Positions 51,414 through 60,034 of a stretch of 64,000 bases of DNA are shown in pieces. The notes beneath the pieces were generated by a model. That model was given only the letters and a program-made list of their open reading frames with translations. It did no database searches and was not told where the DNA came from. Numbering within the stretch: the stretch's first letter is position 1; every line of letters begins with the position of its first letter. The translations under genes were made by a program, and so were the position numbers. Source of the stretch: Daphnia pulex (lineage: Eukaryota > Arthropoda > Branchiopoda > Diplostraca > Daphniidae); the NCBI RefSeq assembly GCF_021134715.1, contig NC_060020.1, forward strand, positions 7,254,001 through 7,318,000, in the 5' to 3' direction.

Positions 51414-54400
51414 ATGTTTACACTTAAACGTATATTTATTCTTTTTATAAGTCTCGTCACTGTTACGGCAAACCAGCTGCCGCTACCTTCTCATTTGTTG
51501 GCAACGTCACCTGAAGTAAGTCTTATAATTGAAACATATTTAGAAATGTTTCTTTACCATTAATAACTTTGTAAAGCCACCATTTGTAGAAATTCCTGGA
51601 ATTAAAAGCAGTTACAATGCTTTGATTGCAAGCGATACCTTAAATCTGCTGGCCGCGCGTCTTCAATTTTCGTATGCTTAATTTCTTAATATCAAAGGGA
51701 TATCTTGTTTACAAAAAAATATCCGCTTTAGTTTGACTATAACGCACCCGCCTGATTTTCTGTTTGGAGGTTTCAAAAATGGGCAATGGGATGGAATCGT
51801 TGGGCAGCTTCTGCGAAAAGTAAATTTTTTTGAAATATCCAGTAAGAATTTCTTTTACTACAGATTTTTTATCATTAAGGAAGCTGATATGGGGGCTAGT
51901 TTGAATGCCATAACTTACGCGCGATACACCGCAGTCGATTTCAGTGTCCCTGTGATTTACGATGTTACAGGAATACTGATTCCTTTTCCAGATGAAACTT
52001 CAAAAATCATGGCGGCCTTTCTACCATTCAGCATAGAGGTTATTTTCATTTTATTAATATTAATTGAAGTAATTAATATTTCATTCTGTAGGTGTGGATA
52101 GCTTTCATCTCCTCCACCTTTCTGGTTTACTTTACTTTATTAATTGAAGGAAAGATAAATTCGAGCAGAAAAAAATTTGGAGACCATGCAATGTGGGTTG
52201 TAGGCATCATTACTGGTCAAGGTAACATTTAAAAAAACTCTGTAATTAATAACTATTAAAGTAAGCTATAGCTTAAAAACTAAAAAGTCATGGAGACCAA
52301 AATAATGGTGCATAGAAAAAGTGGTTTTAATTGCAGGAAAAAAATAAAGATGAGCATACATCATAAGTCACCACATTTACACTTTTGCCTTAGCTTGAAC
52401 AGGTAAATAGAGTTTGAATTCAGCAGGTAATTCATCTTCAGAATAGAGTCTGTCAGAAAAGTAAATGCGACGAATTCTGCAATTTGCATGAATTTGAATC
52501 CTTAAAGTTTCGACGTAATTTGTTCCGTAAGCACGCCTTGTGAAGTCAGCTAAATTAAATTGGATCTGGTTCCATCCTTCATCAAGCCGCATAGGCATAG
52601 TGCAAATGAAAGGTTTCACTCTTGTAGTTGATTGATAGTTGCTTGCTCTGAATCTACGTCTCACATTTTTATCATCTAGAATCTAAAATGTTTGCAAACT
52701 AAGTAATTATTAAAGATCAATGCATGTGAATTATATATCACTAACCTGAACTTCAAAAGTGAAATACTTTTTCATGTTTTTGACAATCATAACAAGATAT
52801 GGAAGTTTGATTCCAAGAGTTTTCTTTGGATCAGCAGGGCATGTAATGTATGTTGTTGAAACATTAGTTCCAACAATTTCTAAGACAAGGGACTTCATAT
52901 TCATAAAAAAATCAGTTAATTTCTAAGTTTAACGCTGCTTTAAACTGTTTTTTTTTTTTTACCTGAATATCGTTGTCAGTTATTCGCTTGATATGACCGT
53001 TTCGTACGATTTTGTCCCAGAGCTGCAGAGGTTTACTTCCAATGCTATAAAGAACGGATAGAAATCCACTTTGAAAAGTGTTTTTAAACATTTTGCCGGT
53101 TTCAACTATGGACTTATTAGGCTAGAACTAGACTAAGAAATAAGTTTCGAGTAAAATCAGTTGTTTGTGTCAATTGTGTGTTTATTCAATAAACAAACGA
53201 TCGTCATAGCAACGCACCGCTGCCAGATTTTTTCGCTTCCAAGTGCATATTGAAATAAATTTTTAGATTATTATTTTATTTAGTATTTTTTGTTTTAATT
53301 CTAGTTTGAAAATAGTTGGAGTAATTTACTTTATTGTTAATTATAATTGTTTTTCCTCATGCATAAAAGGTGTTGGATATAATGAAAATCGCTTGGGTTT
53401 GCGTCTTGCAGGTGAAACAGTTTAATTTATACGATTTCTTGAATCTTTGTCATTTAAAATATTATCTATTTTTTTGTTTCATTTCCTTAATAGCGGCCAC
53501 ATGGTGTTTAACGATGGTAGTATTCATATACGTTTACACTGGGGTGCTTACGGCTTTGTTAGCTGTTCCCAACTACGTTCCTATAATAAATACTTTAGAT
53601 GAATTAGCTACGAGCTCCACCATCAAGCCGGTCACGATTAAGAGTACCGCAGTCGATGATATCATGCTGGTTTGAGATTTAAGATATTCCAAACATTGAT
53701 ATCAGGGTAACGGTTTTTATATCTTTATTCAGAATGCCAAAAATGGTACCTATAAACTAATCGGCGACACCTTTCGCAAATACCCAAATGAAACTTTAGT
53801 AGCCAACACTTTAATTGGTGTTCAACGTGCAGTCGAAGGAAAATATGGATTTTTAGAGGTAGGCCAAAATACAAAAGTACAAAATTTCAGCAAGTAGATT
53901 GGAGCTGCCACTGTAATCAGCATATCTGAATACGTATTTTTAGCCACGAATGTCCCTTTTGTCGCTGATGGAAAACGATCGCAAGGAACACAACAGTTGT
54001 CGTGTAACTTTGGCTAAACAAACATTTTATCCTCGTGCTTTCGCATACTTTTTGCCAAAGAAAAGTCCGTTTAAAGATGCATTTGATCGACAGTAAGTAC
54101 GAAATTTATGGGGTGCGGAATGAACACTTTTTCCAAAAAAAATGTTCAATAATCGATTACCATATTTGATGTGAAAACAAATTGATAATCGATTTGAATA
54201 TTGAAATCAAGTTGAAAATATATTCAAAAATTGAAAACGTTTTGAAAACGATTTCATAAATTGAAAATGATTTTGAAAAATGAAAACGATTTCGAAAAAC
54301 TAAAATGAATTTGAAAAACTAAAATGATTTCGAAAAATGAAAACGAATTTGAAAAATGAAAATGAACTTGAAAAATGAAAATGAACTTGAATATCCATAC

Positions 54401-56161
54401 AATTTCGGGAGTGCGATATGACACCACCCTACTCTATCCCCAGCTCTCTCCGGATGCTATAGCCACCCCGAGACAACCGACTAGCCATTGATGGCTATGT
54501 CGCTGATTCCAGCCAGCTAGGCCGTCAGCGATACTGTCAGCCCTTGCCGGGCGGTGCTGGCCACCGCTGCCGCCACAACGGCAGCCGCTAAAGTCTCTCT
54601 CGACCGCAGACCGAGTATTACCCTACACAAAAATAGGTTACACGATCCAACGTGTGAAAAGTTTCATGTTCCTGCAGTAAATGACACACAGCCTACCCAG
54701 CAACGATGAAGACGGAACGGCCGAATGGGTGGCTTTCACCTGAGAAAAGTTCCAGTCACGCCTCGGTATGACGTTCTCGCGAAGTTCTCGTCATTCCACT
54801 AACTGCCAACTGCCCGGAAAGAAGTGTTCTGGTACGTTTCGCTGGATAGGCCTATGCGTCCTGTATTGCTGCGATACTCTGCCGTTCAATCCGACGAGAA
54901 GAAGAAGGCGGACACGCCTTCTTGCTGACGTGGATCCTCATGTTGGTGCTGGCCCTGCTGGAAATTATCCGCTATCTAAGCGGATTGGGGAGCTGGACTT
55001 CTCTATTGTCTCTACGTCAATTTGCCATGTGGTCCACGTGCGCCGGAAGTGTTACCTACCCGATACTCTACGGCATTTATATAAAAATGGGCCATTCCAA
55101 GGAAGAGTTCATTGGAAGGATGGCTCTGTCTCAGCTGCAGCGACGGATTGAACACCAAAAATTGGCGCAACGTCTATCTTTTCTACCATCATGGAGGCAG
55201 CGGACATGGCGGTGGAGGCCAAAGAAGAGGATCCAAATGGTCATGTTGCCCATGTCCGTTTCAACAGAAAAGCTTTTTTTTTCATGGCCGGCCTCAAATA
55301 AAAGTAGTCGTATAGGAACATGAAACTTTTCACGTTGGATCGTGTAACCTATTTTTGTGTAGGGTAATACTCGGTCTGCGGTCGAGAGAGACTTTAGCGG
55401 CTGCCGTTGTGGCGGCAGCGGTGGCCAGCACCGCCCGGCAAGGGCTGACAGTATCGCTGACGGCCTAGCTGGCTGGAATCAGCGACATAGCCATCAATGG
55501 CTAGTCGGTTGTCTCGGGGTGGCTATAGCATCCGGAGAGAGCTGGGGATAGAGTAGGGTGGTGTCATATCGCACTCCCGAAATTGTATGGATATTCAAGT
55601 TCATTTTCATTTTTCAAGTTCATTTTCATTTTTCAAATTCGTTTTCATTTTTCGAAATCATTTTAGTTTTTCAAATTCATTTTAGTTTTTCGAAATCGTT
55701 TTCATTTTTCAAAATCATTTTCCATTTATGAAATCGTTTTCAAAAGATTTTCAATTTTTGAATATATTTTCAACTTGATTTCAATATTCAAATCGATTAT
55801 CAATTTGTTTTCACATCAAATATGGTAATCGATTATTGAACATTTTTTTTGGAAAAAGTGTTCATTCCGCACCCCATAGAAATTCTAAAATTTTGAATAA
55901 CTTTTGAACAATACTTAAAATTCTCATAGGATATTGTTGATGCAACAGTATGGATTCATTATTCATTTCCAGACGAAAATTGTTCTGCAGAGCAATCGCT
56001 GCCTGTTGCTTAAAAAGAAAGTTCGAAGCCGTCCCCCTATTTTTACTTTGAATCATGTTAGTAGTTCATTCGTCATTCTTGTTTTTGGTTATGCCGTCTC
56101 ATTTTTGTGTTTCATCTTTGAGAACATGTGGAATCTTATCGACTATCTCTACGATTTTTAA
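51414..56161 (+). CDS. Ionotropic glutamate receptor-like chemoreceptor (IR family)
   Basis: Ten exons and 432 residues: 51414-51515, 51577-51671, 51732-51819, 51880-52038, 52092-52221, 53370-53411, 53494-53669, 53733-53858, 53944-54092, 55930-56161. A signal peptide begins [19 protein letters not shown]. There is no large amino-terminal domain, as in many divergent IRs. The S1 ligand-binding half includes [23 protein letters not shown], and Arg110 ([12 protein letters not shown]) aligns with the glutamate-binding arginine of iGluRs. Membrane helices are near [33 protein letters not shown] and [18 protein letters not shown], with S2 between. Likely a ligand-gated cation channel subunit in sensory cells (inferred from family). 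The exon 2 acceptor is AAAG at 51,573-51,576; the later TGTAG would cause a stop. Intron 5 contains CFAP20 on the other strand and intron 9 contains a foldback element, yet the frame stays open. Confidence 0.88.
52377..53091 (-). CDS. CFAP20: Cilia- and flagella-associated protein 20 (Bug22)
   Basis: Three exons (52963-53091, 52746-52892, 52377-52682) give 193 residues, exactly the usual CFAP20 length. The start [20 protein letters not shown] and the segments [36 protein letters not shown] and [15 protein letters not shown] are characteristic; this is one of the most conserved ciliary proteins. It is a microtubule inner protein of the doublet inner junction and affects tubulin modification and sperm/cilia motility. 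The whole gene lies inside intron 5 of the ionotropic receptor, in the opposite direction. Confidence 0.97.
54109..54673 (+). repeat. Left inverted-repeat arm of the foldback element
   Basis: 565 bp, inverse of 55,314-55,876. Its outer third (about 54,180-54,395) is built from degenerate repeats of a roughly 16-18-bp unit of the form TTGAAAAATGAAAACGA, alternating ACGATTTCG and ATGAATTTG variants. The inner part is GC-richer and non-repetitive. Confidence 0.9.
55314..55876 (-). repeat. Right inverted-repeat arm of the foldback element
   Basis: 563 bp, inverse of 54,109-54,673 with only a few small differences visible, for example around 55,722-55,760 where the short tandem units differ slightly in length. 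Confidence 0.9.
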
Positions 56162-56934
56162 AAGGCAATTTACGTTGAGTAGTCAAATTACGACGTAGTG
56201 TAAAAGTTAAAGTAGAGTTCGCCATTTCTTACATAGGTACAATAAATGGAAAATACACGTAGCGTAACATAAGAAAAGTATAGGAGAAGTTGTATTTCTT
56301 TACACGCAAGCGCTGCACGCCGTGAAATTGTCGATATGAATTATTTTTCGTAGTTGCCTCGGCACACCTTTGATATGGTTGAGCTTGAAAGGTTCATTTT
56401 TTAAATCGTCCCGATGTTGTCCTGTTCCGCAATTCTCACGGCTTTCGCGCAGCAAGTTTCCAGACCTAAAACACCACCGACCGAAAAAATAGGTAAGAAG
56501 ATTGATTGAACCTCCAACTTTTAATTAGTTATTGTCGTGTGGTGTTGAATATATATGAGAAGCCCAGACGGAACGTTCCACCACAATCGCTCCAGCCCAG
56601 CAACGCACAGCAAGGTAACAAAGGAACCTATATGTGTCATAACATGAAGGGTCAATACCACGTACCTGGCTGTACCAATCGGGAGGAGTGGAAGTATAAG
56701 GCGTAGGGCTTATATTACTTTCTCTGTTCCCCTACCAACAGAACTTGAATCTATATATCATTCTAGTGAATCACATGTGGCATTTGCGTCAAGAGTGACT
56801 CAGTGATGGCATTGACAAAGCGATGATATTTTGAGCTACAATGTCTGCGTCCAATAATACATAAATATTTAATATTCGTTTGATAGAATTTATAACTTTA
56901 TAATCTATATTATGTTTTATTCTCCTATTTTTCC
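56162..56934. other. Noncoding DNA between the ionotropic receptor and the SMKR1-like ORF
   Basis: AT-rich DNA with one feature of note: an ATG at 56,414 opens 26 codons ending at a good GTAAGA donor (56,493). Its phase would join correctly to an acceptor at 56,940-56,941 just before the SMKR1-like coding sequence. A 66-residue frame at 56,506-56,706 lies in that candidate intron and has no recognised relatives. Confidence 0.4.
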
Positions 56935-57111
56935 ATGAAAGTTAACTTGGAGAGTGACATCCTCAGCGTAGCAGCGTTGGCTAATGCATACGCCACTTGC
57001 CACAACGTGCAGGACTTGCTATATTTTCGTGGATTTTCGTCGAAACCAGCTCACGCAAAGCGCGGGAAAAAAGGAGGGAAACCAAGGCCCAAAAAGAAAG
57101 GTGCGTGTTGA
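56935..57111 (+). CDS. SMKR1: Small lysine-rich protein 1-like (SMKR1) microprotein
   Basis: A 58-residue frame that is open from an ATG. Its core, SDILSVAALANAY, then HNVQDLL and FRGF, matches what I recall of vertebrate SMKR1 (DILS..A..N.Y...HNV...L..RGF). It is followed by the same kind of Lys/Gly-rich tail (RGKKGGKPRPKKKG). SMKR1 has no established biochemical role. The vertebrate protein also has a lysine-rich N-terminus, which is missing here. A spliced alternative starts at 56,414 (exon 56414-56492, then 56942-57111; 82 residues) and has matching phase. Either form keeps the same conserved core. Identification is from memory of a short protein, so it is moderate. Confidence 0.6.
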   Translation: MKVNLESDILSVAALANAYATCHNVQDLLYFRGFSSKPAHAKRGKKGGKPRPKKKGAC

Positions 57112-57900
57112 CAAAATGATTAGTCAACCGCATGTTGTAGGAAAACATTTCCTAAACATGATCGATATTATTGTTCTGCAAAGCTGTTACAGGTGTAAGC
57201 CTGGTGGGTTTTGTTGTAAGATTGTATTGGCAAAACACCACAACTTTTTGTCACATTTCTTTTATAGCTCTATACGTTAATGTTTTTATTATGTAACTAG
57301 GCAAGAAAAACAAAAAATGAATAAATAATTCGGAATTTCAAAACAAAATATCTTCTAATAAAAAATTGCAACGTTGTTGAAACTCGCCGATTTCAAAATT
57401 TCGTTTCTTTAACAAAAAAAAGTAAAAATCGACAAAACAAACGTGCCAAACGTGCTAAAACTTAATAGTCTTAAACTAACAAGTGAACAGTGAACAAACT
57501 CTTATTATCTCACTGATCGATTAGACTCATCGAGGTACTGAGTGTAAAATTGCCAGCACGACATTTTTAACATCAATTCATTTTCATCCCAATGAGTAGC
57601 CCACCTCAACTGCTGCTGACTTTGATGCCATTTGAACTCTTTCCCATGGTAAGTGCTTTCTACTTCATAGTTACTGTAAATTAAGACGTGGCAAGATATC
57701 AGCAATACGCTGCTTTCATTATAATCGCCGGGGGAATGTTTTGAATTCGTAGTAGAGGTTAGAACGGGCAATATATAGTAGATAAGGGCAGGAATATGCT
57801 GTTCGTCAATATTCTGCAGCATAATAAAAGAATCAGGTAGTCTGCTATTGATTTATTATGCTGCCATGTGTTACAAAGCAATGATATAATCGGATATAAT
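57112..57900. other. Noncoding DNA downstream of the carboxypeptidase and SMKR1-like genes
   Basis: AT-rich DNA between two genes that converge on it. It contains a minus-strand frame of 105 codons at 57,505-57,822 with protein-like composition but no recognised family. It is otherwise likely to be 3' UTR of the two neighbours. Confidence 0.4.
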
Positions 57901-59669
57901 CTAAAGGATTTCAAGGGCCATAGCTTTAATTCCATTCCATGTTTCAACAGCTGTTTCCATGATTTGTGATGCAGGTAATTCAAAACCGAATTCTCCCGTG
58001 TCTCGCAATTCGAGAAGATAGGCATATAAGATATCCTCTGCTGTGTAAGCGTGATCTAACGTCGTTCCAGATGCAATATCTGCAATAAATAGGTCAAATT
58101 TTTATAAGAAGCTAGAATCGTTGGCAGAAAAGTCTAGAATATTTGGTTGTACATATTGTGTCGGCATGATTTCCATATTGATACTGAGTTCCGTAAGTAT
58201 TTTGAAGAGCTTGGACTCCAATGGACATTACGCGCAACTAGTACGTAACAAACAGAATAGAAAGTCAATCAGTTTCTTTTTTAATAAGTGTTTTCAAGCA
58301 ATCGATTACCATTTCGTCATACTCTGCTGGTAGATCATAAGTATAGCCGTAAGGTGACATCCACTTTAAGTAGATCATTGCAGGATCGTCGATTATCCCA
58401 GAAAATGGAACAAGATGAAAACAGTTTCCATAGAGTAGTAAATTCTTTAAACATATTCACGTACGAGTTGAGAGTAGGTGTGAATTGATATGGCAGCCTT
58501 TACTCGAGGTCGATTGGCTATCAGCACATCCCTGACAGCGCTTGATTCTGCTTCAGAGAAACTGTTGGGGCCGTGATATGTATCAATGCAGGGTACATCT
58601 GACGATCCAGCTCCACCAAAGTTTGTGTCGAAATTTCGGTTAATGTCGACGCCAAAGCAGGTGCCGGTCGGCATGCGATTTTTCCGCCATAAACGATCCT
58701 GTCGCAGGTTTCTTCTTAGAAATTGTTCTTTCAATTAGACTTAATGTAATTGTTCTACATACCGTAGTCCACGAGTAAGTGTAGCCATCAGGGTTAGTTA
58801 CCGGCGTAATTTTCCAATCGAATCCGTCAACCAAACGAGTAATTTCGCTATCGCTTCCGTATTTAGTAGCTAACTATAAAATCATACAAATATTTTTAAA
58901 AATTCGCTTTTATAAATCAGATGGAAAAAGAAATTATTCATAAGTATCTTACTTCGTTTATAAACCAAAGGCAGGTGGACGGGGCGGCCCATTCTCTGGC
59001 GTGAACTGCGCATTCGAAAACGATCACTTGTTTCTCTGGATCACTTCCGGTGCTAATGGTAGCCATAGTTAAACTACGATTCTCGTAAGTCCCGCCGATA
59101 GACGAAACAGAAACGAGAGGATTTTCCAAGGCCAGGTTTTCCAGATAGCTAACAATCTATAGCAAAAAATTATGATCTAACGACCTTTTATTACAAGATG
59201 AATAATTTATTGTTTTACCTCCTCGTAAGTGTGGTAATTTTCAAAATCGAAAGCTTTTTGATTTTTGGTGAGTTCCCGACGGAGTTCAATACTTGTGCGC
59301 TCTTCTTCTATAGCTCGTCCGAGGTCTTCGACTTTAATGTGGTGTTGTATTCCGGCCGATTTCAACGAATGCGCTAAATTGTCGTAATTAGCTGGAGTGA
59401 CATGGATATCCACTGGCTGACCGACATGAAACGGCTCCGACCAAAAGTCTAAGGTTTCATCCAAATTTTGCAAGTTCCGCAAATAGCTCAGTTGAACTAC
59501 ATTTGCTGCTCGGGATCGAACTACCTTATGACTTTTTGTAACGAATTAAAAAATGAAAAATTGTTCTGAATTTTGTACTGCTTACCCAGTATAATCGACC
59601 CGATCGCCTAATGAAGATGAGATGTAAACAACGAGAACGAAAGCAACAGTAAAAAAATAAAGCCTCATT
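57901..59669 (-). CDS. Zinc carboxypeptidase A-type zymogen (M14A)
   Basis: Eight exons and 418 residues, the normal procarboxypeptidase length: 59586-59669, 59219-59524, 58953-59156, 58763-58873, 58465-58698, 58310-58363, 58153-58237, 57901-58079. A signal peptide ([21 protein letters not shown]) and an activation propeptide run to about residue 115. The catalytic domain has zinc ligands His182 and Glu185 (HAREW) and His308 (ISIHTYSQL), the substrate-binding [11 protein letters not shown] and DINRNFD, and catalytic Glu383 in [12 protein letters not shown]. The residue equivalent to bovine position 255 is Leu367 ([10 protein letters not shown]), which favours hydrophobic C-terminal side chains (A-type) rather than basic ones. 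Likely a secreted digestive exopeptidase, activated by trypsin-like cleavage. Confidence 0.95.
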
Positions 59670-60034
59670 TTGTTAATAACTTCAGAAAGTTGAAACTCTA
59701 AAGTACAACTGCGTTGTCCACTAATATTCGTGTTGGTAATACACTAATACCTCGCTAACCAAATCTGCTGGTATCTTGGTTATTTGTTTAATTTCATCTT
59801 CAGTGATAGCGCGCTGTAATTTTTTTTAAATAGTAGCGATATTAACGCAACTCCATTTATTTATTTTTGATCGTTATCGCTACTAAAGAGGTCATATTTT
59901 TCAAGATTACATAAGCTTAACCTTGTACTTTTTTCCACTATTGGATCAACATCAATAACAGACTTTATAGAAAATGAAATTAAAGCGATAAAATTCTTAA
60001 CTGAAATTAAAGAATAACGCTATGAGACTCTTTA
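59670..60034. other. Gap between the carboxypeptidase start and the integrin stop
   Basis: 365 bp of AT-rich DNA. It should contain the carboxypeptidase promoter and the integrin 3' UTR, since both genes run on the minus strand. No clear element is seen. Confidence 0.5.

Larger units (their letters stand above)
54109..55876. mobile_element. Foldback transposable element with long terminal inverted repeats
   Basis: A 1,768-bp insertion. The left arm at 54,109-54,673 (starting TGGGGTGCGGAATGAACAC) is repeated nearly perfectly in inverted orientation at 55,314-55,876 (ending CCGCACCCCA). A TA dinucleotide flanks both ends (54,107-54,108 and 55,877-55,878), consistent with a TA target duplication. 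Because TA is self-complementary it could also be counted in the repeat. The 640-bp centre has open frames but no transposase motif that I recognise, so the element is probably non-autonomous. It sits 16 nt past the donor of the last ionotropic-receptor intron. Without it and one TA copy, that intron would be 67 nt, like its neighbours. Near-identity of the arms suggests a recent insertion. Confidence 0.93.

Noticed and set aside
54768-55151. Second open frame in the foldback element core
   Set aside because: Overlaps another open frame and has no transposase signature. Neither can be preferred as coding.
55930-56010. Apparent frameshift in the last ionotropic-receptor exon, where another frame reads [17 protein letters not shown] before a stop
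   Set aside because: The exon 9 donor leaves phase 2 and the acceptor at 55,929 then reads [11 protein letters not shown] onward without interruption into the last membrane helix, so no frameshift is needed.
56506-56706. 66-codon plus frame ending in a Cys-containing segment
   Set aside because: No upstream exon joins it in a consistent phase, and it lies inside the candidate SMKR1-like intron. Left as noncoding.
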